A stretch of DNA of 64,000 nucleotides, from positions 1,374,042-1,438,041 of the forward strand of contig NZ_JARADB010000003.1 in assembly GCF_028765165.1 (NCBI RefSeq). Direction: 5' to 3'. Shown piece after piece: positions 25,780 through 34,474 of this stretch (within the stretch, counting starts at the first letter, position 1; each line of letters opens with the position of its first letter). Below the pieces are notes generated by a model. That model had not been told where the DNA came from and did no database searches. It was given only the letters and a program-made list of their open reading frames with translations. The translations under genes were made by a program, and so were the position numbers. This DNA is from Paenibacillus sp. MAHUQ-63. Its GTDB lineage: Bacteria > Bacillota > Bacilli > Paenibacillales > NBRC-103111.

Positions 25780-26538
25780 TTATATTTCGAGCTTCAAACG
25801 CAGCAGCTTCACATAGTTCCGGCTAACGGGAATGGAGCTTCGCTCCGCATCCTCCATCAGCAAATTATAAGCGCCATTCACCCATGACTTCATCTCGGAG
25901 ATGGCGGCAAGGTTAACGAGATAGCTTTTGTGGCAGCGAAAAAAACCGTAGGGCTCGAGCTTCTGTTCCAGCTCCGACAACGTATACGAGACATGATACG
26001 CTTTATCGTACAGGTGCACCTGCACATGCTTCACCTCTTTGCTGATGTACATGATATCCTTCGGGGATACATAAATGATCCCTTCCCCCAGCTCCAGCGC
26101 CAGCTTCACACTCGATTTGGCGGAAGGCGCCGTTTGGCCCGCCGTGCTTGGGACAGCGGATCCGCCGCTTGGCTGCTGTATTTTGCGCAGCTCCCGAAAT
26201 ACGATCGCAATATCCTCCTCGTCGTACGGCTTCAGCATATAATGAAAAGCGCGCAGTTTGAACGCATGAACTGCATATTGATCGTATGCGGTCGAGAAGA
26301 CGATTTTCACCTGCGGGTTCAGTTCCCCTACGATTTCGGCAACCTGCAGTCCATTCAAGTCCGGCATATCCATATCCAGAAACAAAACGTCCGGAGCTTG
26401 CTCTTTCACCTTCTTGATCGCATCCATGCCGCCGGTTGCCGCGGTAACCTTGTCCACCTCTTCGCACTGTTCCAGCAGATAGACCAATTCCTCTCTAGCC
26501 GGCTCTTCATCGTCTGCAATGACAACGTTCCATCCCAT
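25780..26538 (-). CDS. lytT: LytTR-family response regulator
   Basis: Transcription factor of 252 residues. The receiver domain (about 1-120) has VVIADDEEPAREELVYLLEQ, the phospho-acceptor Asp in PDVLFLDMDMPDLNG and the Lys in FHYMLKPYDEED. After a Ser/Ala-rich linker comes a LytTR DNA-binding domain (about 150-252) with YISKEVKHVQVHLYDKAYHVSYTLSELEQKL and FFRCHKSYLVNLAAISEM. The ATG at 26538 follows AAGGTGATCGAA; that site overlaps the lytS stop, so the genes are coupled. It belongs to the LytT/BtsR group and probably activates cstA, 119 bases downstream. Confidence 0.92.
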   Translation of the reverse strand: MGWNVVIADDEEPAREELVYLLEQCEEVDKVTAATGGMDAIKKVKEQAPDVLFLDMDMPDLNGLQVAEIVGELNPQVKIVFSTAYDQYAVHAFKLRAFHYMLKPYDEEDIAIVFRELRKIQQPSGGSAVPSTAGQTAPSAKSSVKLALELGEGIIYVSPKDIMYISKEVKHVQVHLYDKAYHVSYTLSELEQKLEPYGFFRCHKSYLVNLAAISEMKSWVNGAYNLLMEDAERSSIPVSRNYVKLLRLKLEI

Positions 26539-26543
26539 TTCGA

Positions 26544-28151
26544 TCACCTTACCCAAAATTTAATGATTGTACCTTCTCCCGGCGTACTTTGAATGTCCAG
26601 CGGATGATCGCCGCCATAATGATAGCTTAACCGCTGTTCAATATTTCGCAGAGCCATGCCGGTATGCTCCTCTTGGCTTTGAAGTTCCGCCGCTTCCAGA
26701 CCGACGCCATTGTCCTCCACCGTGATCCTGGTGCGCAGCCTCCCCCCGTCCTCCTGCTCCTCCTTCACCGTCAGGCGGATGATGCCAATGCCTGGCTTGT
26801 TTTTGATGCCGTGAACGATGGCATTCTCGACCAAGGGCTGAATCGTGAAGGGAGGGATCGACCGCTCCAGCAGTCTTTCTTCAATATCGGCGTAAAATTC
26901 CATCTGATCGCCAAGACGGGACTTGATAAGACTGAGATATGACATCACCAGCTCATATTCGTCCCGGATCGTGACCAGGCGCTCATTGCCGTGGCTCATA
27001 TTTTTCCGCAAAAATTTGGACAAATGCATCACCATCTGCCGAGCCTCTTCCGGCTTCGTACGGATGAACGACTTGACCGTGTTCAGCACATTGAACAGGA
27101 AATGCGGATTCATCTGCGCCTGCAGAGAGCGGATCTCCGCATCGGCGAGCAGCTGCGTCTGCCGCTCGGATTCCACGAACGCATACTGCTGGGACAGCAG
27201 CTCGGCCAGAGAAGCGAGCATTCTCCGGCGGGACGGATTGTCATCCTGCTCCCTTTCGTAATATAAGCGGAAATGCCCGATCGGCGGTCGATGGGGGACG
27301 CGGATAAGCAGATCGCTCCAATATTTCGTTTTTCTGCCTTCCGCGATCCATGCTTCGCCGTCTTTGCTGAAAAACGCCCCAACCGCCTTCATTTCCCCAT
27401 GCAGCACTTTGGCAATTCCCGCTACCGCCTTGTCGAATTCCAGCCGCCACAGGGGCATCGTCATGTCCGCAATTTGCAGCGCCTGATGCGCATGTTCCGC
27501 GCCGATCCGCGCCTCTTCCCGTTCCATCGTGTTGTACAACACGAAATAAAGCGCCACACCGACGCTGTTAGCTAACGTCTGCGGCAAGCCGATAAGCGAC
27601 ACCAGGTTGACGGCTTCTCCCCACGGCTTGGCGAGCGCAAGGATAAGAATCATTTGCAGCGCTTCCGCTAGAAAACCGACGACGAATGCCAACTGAACGG
27701 AGGAAACTTTGCGAAACCGTTTCTTGAAAGCATTGCGGCATAAGCCGGCGAGCACCCCCTGCAGCATCGGCGCAATCATGCACGCAACGGCGACGAAGCC
27801 GCCCAGGCTGTACCGATGCAGGCCGGCGATAGCGCCGACAATGAAGCCGCTCTTGACGCCGCCAAGCAGCCCGGCGATGACCACGCCGACGGTTCGCGCA
27901 TTCGCGATGGCTGCCGTCGGTGCGACTTCGCCGATCCATGGCGCCGGCCGGTACGAATAATCCGAGACCGTCACGCCGGAGTAGGTGGCCAGGATCGCGT
28001 AGGCGGAAAAGAATACCAGGAAGCGCCACTGATACGTCCGTGCGCCCTGATAGCTCATATAACTGCGCATCCAGCGGCTGCGAGAGAAAGCGAACGCCAG
28101 CGCGATCAAGAAGCCCACCCGCTCCATCATATCGACGAACAATTGAAGCAT
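26544..28151 (-). CDS. lytS: LytS-type sensor histidine kinase
   Basis: Membrane kinase of 535 residues. A 5TMR-LYT sensor with five to six membrane segments fills about 1-205 (motif GEVAPTAAIANARTVGVVIAGLLGGVKSGFIVGAIAGLHRYSLGG), followed by a GAF-like region, then the His_kinase segment SLQAQMNPHFLFNVLNTVKSFI near residue 345, and an ATPase ending with TVEDNGVG and GMALRNIEQRL. Kinases of this build sense extracellular pyruvate in the Bacillus LytST and E. coli BtsSR systems. AAGGTG precedes the ATG. With lytT and cstA downstream it forms a probable pyruvate-sensing and uptake module. Confidence 0.92.
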   Translation of the reverse strand: MLQLFVDMMERVGFLIALAFAFSRSRWMRSYMSYQGARTYQWRFLVFFSAYAILATYSGVTVSDYSYRPAPWIGEVAPTAAIANARTVGVVIAGLLGGVKSGFIVGAIAGLHRYSLGGFVAVACMIAPMLQGVLAGLCRNAFKKRFRKVSSVQLAFVVGFLAEALQMILILALAKPWGEAVNLVSLIGLPQTLANSVGVALYFVLYNTMEREEARIGAEHAHQALQIADMTMPLWRLEFDKAVAGIAKVLHGEMKAVGAFFSKDGEAWIAEGRKTKYWSDLLIRVPHRPPIGHFRLYYEREQDDNPSRRRMLASLAELLSQQYAFVESERQTQLLADAEIRSLQAQMNPHFLFNVLNTVKSFIRTKPEEARQMVMHLSKFLRKNMSHGNERLVTIRDEYELVMSYLSLIKSRLGDQMEFYADIEERLLERSIPPFTIQPLVENAIVHGIKNKPGIGIIRLTVKEEQEDGGRLRTRITVEDNGVGLEAAELQSQEEHTGMALRNIEQRLSYHYGGDHPLDIQSTPGEGTIIKFWVR

Positions 28152-28244
28152 GTTTCACACACCTTTCCTATCGTTATCCTAGCAGAAAACGAAAGGCTTT
28201 GCAGTAATGTGCCCCGAAGCTGCTGTACTATCCTTTTTGTCCGG

Positions 28245-28848
28245 AGTCGATGTTGGGTGGGCTTCTTTGACCACTCACCCCTTGGATCAGCTGCGGAGTT
28301 GTATGGCCGGTTCTCTTTGGCTACTATCCCCTTGAATCAGGAGCGGAGTTACTTGGCCGGCTCTCTTTGGACACTATCCCCTTGGGTCAGGTACGGAGTT
28401 GTTTGGCGGGCTCCTTTGGACACTATCCCCTTGGATCAGGGGCGGAGTTACTTGGCCGGCTTTCTTTGGACACTATCCCCTTGGATCAGGGGCGGAGTTA
28501 CTTGGCCGGCTTTCTTTGGACACTATCCCCTTGGATCAGGAGCGGAGTTACTTGGCAGGCTCTCTTTGGACACTATCCCCTTGGGTCAGGTACGGAGTTG
28601 TTTGGCCGGCTCTCTTTGGACACTATCCCTTTGGATCAGGGGCGGAGTTACTTGGCCGGCTTTCTTTGGACACTATCCCCTTGGATCAGGTGTGGAGTTA
28701 CTTGGCCGGCTCTCCCTCCACTATCCCCTTGAGTCAGGGGCGGAATTGTTTGGCCGGCTCTCTTTGGACACTATCCCCTTGGATCAGGGGCGGAGTTACT
28801 TGGCCGGCTCTCTCTCCACTATCCCCTTGAGTCAGGTGCGGAGATATA
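28245..28848 (-). repeat. Tandem repeat array A, 50-bp unit, about 12 copies
   Basis: The core CACTATCCCCTTGGATCAG followed by GGCGGAGTTACTTGGCCGG recurs with a period of almost exactly 50 bases (for example at 28441, 28491, 28541, 28591, 28641, 28691). Read on the minus strand, each unit contains the GGGATAGTG core of array B. Units are similar over their whole length, so there are no spacers. Because 50 is not a multiple of three, protein frames across it shift and are artefacts. Confidence 0.9.
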
Positions 28849-28851
28849 CCT

Positions 28852-29205
28852 GAGCGAATGGGGGAATGGCCAGAAGCGGCGTCCATCCAACACACTGAGC
28901 GAACGGGATAGTGGCCAGAAGCGGCTTTCATCTCACGCACTACGGATGGGATAGTGGCCAGAAGCAGCGTCCATCCGACGCACTGAGCGAATGGGATAGT
29001 GACCAGAAGCGGCTTTCATCCCACGCACTGAGCGAATGGGATAGTGGCTAGAAGAGGCAATTCATCCATAATCCTGAGCGAACGGGATAGTGGCCAGAAG
29101 GAAAGTTCATCCAACACACTGAGCCAATGGGATAGTGGCCAGAAGGAGCGTTCATCCAACACACTGAGCGAATGGGATAGTGGCCAGAAACGATGTTCAG
29201 GCTAC
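28852..29205 (+). repeat. Tandem repeat array B, 40-47 bp unit, about 8 copies, opposite to array A
   Basis: Units carry CTGAGCGAATGGGATAGTG then GCCAGAAG, with linkers of variable sequence. The core is the reverse complement relative of the array A core, so A and B point at each other as a very large degenerate inverted repeat centred near 28850. Single copies of the same core lie at 9931, 10101 and 60382. Confidence 0.9.
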
Positions 29206-29233
29206 ACACTCGAGGGTAAGAGAAAGAAGGCAG

Positions 29234-29263
29234 AAAAAATGGAACCGCCGCTCGGGCAGTTCC
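29234..29263 (-). terminator. Terminator of the MFS gene at 29292
   Basis: On the minus strand GGAACTGCC pairs with GGCGGTTCC around a short loop, followed by ATTTTTT. Confidence 0.85.
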
Positions 29264-29291
29264 ATCCAAACCAATACTATCACTATCACTA

Positions 29292-30563
29292 TTAACCGGC
29301 TTTTGCTTCCTCGCCACTTGTCTGATTAATTGCATTCGCCTTATACTTCAGCGTCGGAAGCATGATCAGAATGCCAATTACAAACAACGCGGCAGAAGCA
29401 ATATAAATGCTTGCAAGCGGGAAAGCAGCTTTAATGCTGCCAGTCAAGCTCATCGTCAGAACCATCGCTCCCATAAACAACGGGTTCAAAATCCCATTGA
29501 CACGCCCGACGAAGGACTCTTCGGTATTGCCTAGAATCATCGTCGAAATACCGATTTGAATGGCCGGCATCACGAGACCGGACATAAATTGGAACACTAG
29601 CGCCAGCCAAACCAGATGCGTAAGTCCTAACACAGTGAATGCAACGACGTTTACCGCCATGCCGATAATAAGGAGCATCTGCGGTGATACTTTTTTGGAG
29701 AAGCCCATCGTCAAGCCGCCCCCGACAATCATCGCAACCCCGTTGGCTGCCATGAACCATTGTAGATCTTGTTTCGGCAAGGATAGATTTTCGGTTACCA
29801 AAAAAATGCCAAGCTGGGAGATAAGACCGATCCCGAGTCCGGCTACCAAGAAACATCCGCCTAAGGTGACAAGCATTTTATTCTTCAGAACATACCTGAA
29901 CCCTTGACCCATTTCTGCGATAATGTGCGTGGACGGTTTCTCGGTATCTCCGATATTTTTGCGGTCGGCAGGCAGAAATGTCAGCACCAGCGCGGATAAA
30001 AGGAAACACACGCCCATAATGGCAACCGCCACTTCAATCCCGAAGTGGTAGTACACGAACGTTCCCATAATTGGCCCCAAAATCATGAAGATCGCCATCA
30101 TCGATTGGAATAGCGACATCCCCATTTGCATTTGGGATTCGTGAACATGGACTTTGAACAGCTTCATGCCGGAAGGTTGAGAAAATTGGGACAAAATCGA
30201 CGACACAAGCGTGGCGAAAAAGATCGCCTTCCACGAGCCGAAGTACAGCGTCACCATGATAACAAATACGGAAATGGCGCTTAATATATCACACCAAACC
30301 ATCGTCAGTTTGGGTCTCCACCGGTCGGCGAACGCGCCGCCAATGAAAGAGAAGATAAAAATTGGTGCGAACTCGGCCACCGAAATCAAAGAAATCGAAT
30401 AAGGATTATTATTCGTCATATCCGTTACATAGAGAAGTATCGCAAAGTTGCGGATCCAGATGCCGATTTGCAGAAAAAGGCCCGATAGCATAATGGACTG
30501 CACGAAACGATTAGCGAAAAAGGATCGCATCGTAGGCGCGTCCGAAGCTATTGTTTGAGACAT
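29292..30563 (-). CDS. MFS transporter
   Basis: Membrane transporter of 423 residues with about twelve segments. It starts MRSFFANRFVQSIMLSGLFLQIGIWIRNFAILLYVTDM a few residues in, and carries the family loop GGAFADRWRPKLTMVWCDILSA. It resembles exporters of the MFS_3/tetracycline type. The ATG at 30563 was chosen because GAAGGGGTG lies 9 bases upstream. It is on the same strand as the NagZ/ROK operon but separated by 153 bases that contain nested palindromes, so it is probably transcribed separately. The substrate is unknown; no regulator gene is adjacent. Confidence 0.88.
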   Translation of the reverse strand: MSQTIASDAPTMRSFFANRFVQSIMLSGLFLQIGIWIRNFAILLYVTDMTNNNPYSISLISVAEFAPIFIFSFIGGAFADRWRPKLTMVWCDILSAISVFVIMVTLYFGSWKAIFFATLVSSILSQFSQPSGMKLFKVHVHESQMQMGMSLFQSMMAIFMILGPIMGTFVYYHFGIEVAVAIMGVCFLLSALVLTFLPADRKNIGDTEKPSTHIIAEMGQGFRYVLKNKMLVTLGGCFLVAGLGIGLISQLGIFLVTENLSLPKQDLQWFMAANGVAMIVGGGLTMGFSKKVSPQMLLIIGMAVNVVAFTVLGLTHLVWLALVFQFMSGLVMPAIQIGISTMILGNTEESFVGRVNGILNPLFMGAMVLTMSLTGSIKAAFPLASIYIASAALFVIGILIMLPTLKYKANAINQTSGEEAKAG

Positions 30564-30692
30564 AAGAAAAAACACCCCTTCTTCATTCATTAGTCCATAA
30601 AACTTAACTTCTTCTTGACGAGAAAAAAAGAAATAAAGTTTCATAAGCCTTATTCAATTTAACGAAAAAGGTGGTTACCGTCTAGTGACATA

Positions 30693-30710
30693 GGTCATAT
30701 GACCGGTCAT
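30693..30710. promoter_or_regulatory. Overlapping palindromes, operator candidate before the MFS gene
   Basis: GGTCATATGACC (30693-30704) overlaps ATGACCGGTCAT (30699-30710), giving three alternating half-sites of the same hexamer. It lies between the end of the ROK kinase gene and the MFS start, about 130 bases upstream of the latter. Confidence 0.35.
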
Positions 30711-30716
30711 AAAGGT

Positions 30717-32003
30717 TCAGCGTGACTGTGACATCAGCAGCGCAGCGCCGACAGCCCCGGCGGCCGAGCCAAGCGAGGATGATGCGAACCGGACCGGCTG
30801 GCGAATCGAAGGCAAGCAGCGCTCTTCGACGATCTCGCGCATCGGTCCGAGCAGTCCCTCGCCGATCCGCGAAGCGCCGCCGCCAAGAACGACCACCTGC
30901 GGATTCAGCAGGTGGAGGATACTCACGAGCCCGATGCCGAGTGCTCGGCCCGCTTCGCGCAGGATGCCTGCAGCATCGGCATCCCCTTCCGCGGCTGCAG
31001 CCGCAACGAGCCGCGCATCCACGCGGCCCGGGTCCCCGCCCGACAGCCGCGTGAGCGCGCCTTCGCCGCCTGCGCGTACGAGCTCTGCGCCGCGGCGGCC
31101 AATGGCGGTGCCTGACGCATAGAGCTCCAGGCACCCCACGTTCCCGCAGGGGCAGAGCAGCCCATTTCCATCGATGGAAATGTGGCCGAGCTCCCCTGCG
31201 TTACCGTTCGTTCCGGCGATCAGTCGCCCGCCGGAGATGATACCCCCGCCGATCCCCGTGGAGATCGTCACATAGATGCAGTCCGGCGCGCCTTCACCGG
31301 CGCCGGCCAGCCATTCGCCGACCGCCGCGGCGGTGGCGTCGTTCTCTACTCTGACCGCGCATGCGAAGCGGTCAGAGAGCACGGCGGCGACGGGAACGTC
31401 GCGCCAGCCGAGGTTGGCGGCGAACGTGACGACACCGTTCGCCGTATCCAGCGTGCCCGCGGTGGCTACGCCAATGCCGCGGAGAACGTCGCGGCCGCCA
31501 GGCGCCGCCGCGATGAGCTTGTCGATCAGGCTGCACAGCCGATCGAGCACGGCCGCCTCACCCTGCTGCGCGAGGGTGGGGATTTCGTCTTTCGCGATGA
31601 TGGTGCCATCGCTGGCAATGAGGGCGGCTAACATTTTGGTGCCGCCAAGATCAACCCCGACGTAACAATCCCGCAGAAGTATACCCTCGTCATCGCCATC
31701 CTGGCTCTCGGTGGTCCCTTTCGCCGCACTCACATCCTGCACCTCACGCACTCCCTCACCTTCCACACTTACGCCCTGCGACTCCCTCGCTCCCTCAACT
31801 TTCGCACTCACATCCTGCACCTCCCTCACTCCTTCACTTTCCACACTCGCATCCTGCGACTCCCCCACTCCTTCACCTTCAACACTCACATCCTGCATTT
31901 CCCTCGCTCCCTCAACTTCCGCACACACACCCGCATCTGCGTCAGAGTATGTCTGGCCTGTCGCCAAGTTCCGGACTTGCTCGCTCTCGCTCTTCCCCCT
32001 CAT
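30717..32003 (-). CDS. ROK-family sugar kinase with an acidic repeat extension
   Basis: Cytoplasmic sugar kinase, 428 residues instead of the usual 300-320. Residues from about 116 onward form a complete ROK kinase: GVDLGGTKMLAAL (phosphate loop), VENDATAAAVGEW (catalytic Asp), TISTGIGGGII, and the zinc motif GHISIDGNGLLCPCGNVGCLE. The first 110 residues are an unusual acidic extension with five copies of a 13-residue unit like VEGEGVREVQDVS. The ATG at 32003 overlaps the nagZ stop as ATGA and follows GGAGG; an ATG five codons earlier is less likely. Being last in the NagZ operon, it probably phosphorylates GlcNAc or MurNAc released by NagZ (MurK/NagK-like role). Confidence 0.88.
   Translation of the reverse strand: MRGKSESEQVRNLATGQTYSDADAGVCAEVEGAREMQDVSVEGEGVGESQDASVESEGVREVQDVSAKVEGARESQGVSVEGEGVREVQDVSAAKGTTESQDGDDEGILLRDCYVGVDLGGTKMLAALIASDGTIIAKDEIPTLAQQGEAAVLDRLCSLIDKLIAAAPGGRDVLRGIGVATAGTLDTANGVVTFAANLGWRDVPVAAVLSDRFACAVRVENDATAAAVGEWLAGAGEGAPDCIYVTISTGIGGGIISGGRLIAGTNGNAGELGHISIDGNGLLCPCGNVGCLELYASGTAIGRRGAELVRAGGEGALTRLSGGDPGRVDARLVAAAAAEGDADAAGILREAGRALGIGLVSILHLLNPQVVVLGGGASRIGEGLLGPMREIVEERCLPSIRQPVRFASSSLGSAAGAVGAALLMSQSR
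31728..31916 (-). repeat. In-frame tandem repeat, 39-bp unit coding 13 residues, five copies
   Basis: The units read VEGAREMQDVS, VEGEGVGESQDAS, VESEGVREVQDVS, AKVEGARESQGVS and VEGEGVREVQDVS. The length is kept in multiples of three, unlike the intergenic arrays, which suggests it is translated. Confidence 0.85.
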
Positions 32004-33634
32004 ATCTCCTGCCTCCATCCAATGGGATATAGCTCCGACAGCGTAACAGGCAGCCGCCCGACGGGCTTCTCTTTGCCTAGAAGCACGCTCGCGAGAGAGG
32101 CCATCGCCAGCGGGCGATTCTCGTAGCAGGCCAAGTAGGTCTTCACCTCGGGGAATTGGAGCAGATCGTACGGGTTACGGCCCGCAGCGACGATGAGATG
32201 CAGCGCTTCGCGTTTGGCCAGCTCCTTCACCAGCTGTGTTTGCCCCTGTGAGAAAGTGGCGTTGTACGTCACGACCACGACTTGCTGCTTGCCTTCGGCA
32301 GCTTGCAAGATGGTCTCGATTTCCGGCTCTGACGGAAATAATCCCACGTACACCTCTTCGACAGGCTGGCCGGAAATATCCGCTAATGCGCTGCCCAGCG
32401 TGCCCTGACGCTCCACCACTTCATCGATCTCCGTGCCTGCCTGCACTTCCGTCCAGACGACCAGAAGCGATTCGTGCATGTCCACGAATTTGGCGGTTTC
32501 GGCTTTCACCAGCGTAATGCTTTTGCGGCTAAGCTCCTTCGCCAAGAGCTGGTGCTCCGGAGTCGAAATCGGTTCGTCCGGGACAGGGACCAGCTTATCG
32601 AAAGCAATTTCACGCTTGCATTTATGAGTCATTATCCGCAGCAGGGATTCGTCAATGCGGGATTCCGCAATCCGGCCGCTTTCTACGGCAGCAATTACCG
32701 CCTCTATAGCGGCTATTTGACGTTCCAGCGTATGGCTGACGAGGATCAAATCCGAGCCGGCTTCCACCGCGCGCACCGCTCCCTCGGCCACGCCGATCCC
32801 CTCGGAGATCGCTTTCATTTCCAGGCAGTCGGTGACGATCAAGCCTTGGAAACCAAGCTCCTTTCGCAGCAGCTCCGTCAAAATGCGATAGGACAGCGTC
32901 GACGGAACTCCGCTTGGCTCCAGCGCAGCGAATACGACATGCGCCGTCATAATGGCGTCTACGCCGCCTTCGATCGCTTGGATGAAGGGAGCCAATTCCA
33001 GCTCCATCAAACGCTCCATGCTATGCGGCACAACCGGAAGGTCATGATGCGAATCCTCCGACGTATCGCCATGCCCGGGGAAGTGCTTGACCGTCGCAAT
33101 GACGCCTGTATCCTGCAAGCCTCTGACCGCGTGCGTGCCCATGTCGCCGACGATAGCGGCCGTTTCCCCGTAAGAGCGCACCCCAATGACCGGATTCAGC
33201 CGGTTATTGTTAATATCGAGGCACGGGGCGAAATTCATATTCACGCCCATTTGGCGCAGCTCTTTTCCCATAATTTTGGAGCTGGCATATACTCCGGCTG
33301 GGGCAAAAGTCGCTCCCAGCGCCATGTTGCCCGGTAGCAGCGTCGCTCCTTGTTCAATCCGGGACACCATCCCGCCTTCTTGATCCACCGCAATGAACAA
33401 CGGCTGCCCGCCGCTGCGCTGGCTCCGTTCCTGCAGTTGGGCCGATAATTGTGCCAATTGGCGGGCATCTTTCACATTGCGCCGGAAATAGATGACGCCG
33501 CCGAGCCCATACTGCTCGATTAGCTGCGTAACGGCATCATTCGGCTCCATCGTTTGGAACCCGCAGATAAACATTTGACCTACTTTTTGCCGCAGAGTTA
33601 AAGGAAGATGTGAAGTGTTGGACGAGGATGACAT
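32000..33634 (-). CDS. nagZ: Beta-N-acetylhexosaminidase, glycoside hydrolase family 3 (NagZ)
   Basis: Family 3 enzyme of 544 residues that releases terminal N-acetylglucosamine. The substrate loop IAVDQEGGMVSRIEQGATLLPGNMALGA is near residue 81, the N-acetyl-specific motif KHFPGHGDTSEDSHHDLP begins at Lys183 with the His/Asp general acid-base dyad of NagZ, and the nucleophile is probably Asp269 in GLIVTDCLEMKA. A C-terminal region of about 180 residues follows, as in Bacillus NagZ. There is no signal peptide, unlike secreted Bacillus NagZ, so it acts on imported substrate in the cytoplasm. It follows the permease genes and overlaps the ROK kinase gene by ATGA. Confidence 0.93.
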   Translation of the reverse strand: MSSSSNTSHLPLTLRQKVGQMFICGFQTMEPNDAVTQLIEQYGLGGVIYFRRNVKDARQLAQLSAQLQERSQRSGGQPLFIAVDQEGGMVSRIEQGATLLPGNMALGATFAPAGVYASSKIMGKELRQMGVNMNFAPCLDINNNRLNPVIGVRSYGETAAIVGDMGTHAVRGLQDTGVIATVKHFPGHGDTSEDSHHDLPVVPHSMERLMELELAPFIQAIEGGVDAIMTAHVVFAALEPSGVPSTLSYRILTELLRKELGFQGLIVTDCLEMKAISEGIGVAEGAVRAVEAGSDLILVSHTLERQIAAIEAVIAAVESGRIAESRIDESLLRIMTHKCKREIAFDKLVPVPDEPISTPEHQLLAKELSRKSITLVKAETAKFVDMHESLLVVWTEVQAGTEIDEVVERQGTLGSALADISGQPVEEVYVGLFPSEPEIETILQAAEGKQQVVVVTYNATFSQGQTQLVKELAKREALHLIVAAGRNPYDLLQFPEVKTYLACYENRPLAMASLASVLLGKEKPVGRLPVTLSELYPIGWRQEI

Positions 33635-33661
33635 CGATGAACACGCTCCTTGATAGTAGGG

Positions 33662-34474
33662 TTAAGCTTTAACGCTTTCGATCATGCGCTTCTGCAAAAA
33701 CAGGTAGATCAGAACGACGGGAACGAGACTGAACATAATCGCCGCACATAGCGAGCCGTAGTTCATATTCAGCTGGTCGTAGAAGGCAACCATGCTGACC
33801 GGCAATGTGCGAAGTCTCTCTTTGGACTGGAACAAATTAGCCATCATGAACTCGTTCCAACTGCTGAGGAAGTTGAGCATAAACACGGGGAGGAGCATAG
33901 GAGCTGTCGTCGGGACGAGGACGCGCCCCAGCAATCCGTAGATCGAGAGGCCGTCCATGATACCCGCATCCTCCAGCTCACTGGGAATGGACTTGAAGAT
34001 CGCATTAACCATGAAAACCGTGAGCGGCAGTCCAACCGTTATGTAAGGCAAGATTAAAGCCATAGGTGTATTATACAAATGCAAGCTTCTTAGCAGCATA
34101 TATAGCGGTACAAGCAGCGAGCCTGCGGGTACTAGCAGCGCCAGCATCAGCACTCGTCTGATCGCTTTGCTCAAGCGCGGAAATGTCATGCGTGTCAGCG
34201 CGAATGACGTAGCTGTGCCAAGCAGCAGCGTCATCGCTGCCGATATGATTGAAATGACTAGACTGTTCGTGAAATATTGGGAAACGTGCGCTCCCGTCCA
34301 GGCGTTCCAATAATTAGATATGAGCCATTCGTTCGGCCAAGACCAGGGCGAAGTGATGATTTCCTTATTCGTTTTGAAGGAGGAGAGGAGTACCCAACCC
34401 ATTGGTAATAAAATAATGCCGATATACAGAGCCAGGACGGCATGCGGCAGCGCATTTCGAGGCGCCCGCTTCAT
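33662..34474 (-). CDS. Carbohydrate ABC transporter permease, MalG/AraQ type
   Basis: Second permease of the importer in the NagZ operon, 270 residues. Six membrane segments, with the EAA loop SELEDAGIMDGLSIYGLLGRVLVPTTAPMLLPV in the last third. The ATG at 34474 overlaps the stop of the upstream permease (TGATG) and follows GGAGGTG, so they are coupled. With its partner permease and the lipoprotein it forms an importer lacking an ATPase gene, presumably served by MsmX. The context with NagZ and a ROK kinase points to an amino-sugar oligosaccharide as cargo. Confidence 0.93.
   Translation of the reverse strand: MKRAPRNALPHAVLALYIGIILLPMGWVLLSSFKTNKEIITSPWSWPNEWLISNYWNAWTGAHVSQYFTNSLVISIISAAMTLLLGTATSFALTRMTFPRLSKAIRRVLMLALLVPAGSLLVPLYMLLRSLHLYNTPMALILPYITVGLPLTVFMVNAIFKSIPSELEDAGIMDGLSIYGLLGRVLVPTTAPMLLPVFMLNFLSSWNEFMMANLFQSKERLRTLPVSMVAFYDQLNMNYGSLCAAIMFSLVPVVLIYLFLQKRMIESVKA

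Noticed and set aside
27816..28853. A 345-codon plus-strand frame ending in array A
   Set aside because: It covers lytS on the opposite strand and then the 50-bp repeats; the repeat period is not a multiple of three, so the apparent peptide repeats come from three frames.
28245..29205. CRISPR array
   Set aside because: The whole unit is conserved, there are no unique spacers, and no cas genes are present.
32010..32035. A match to the CAATGGGATA part of the repeat core at the nagZ-ROK junction
   Set aside because: It lies in the conserved C-terminal codons of nagZ (PIGW) and lacks the rest of the repeat unit, so chance is likely.
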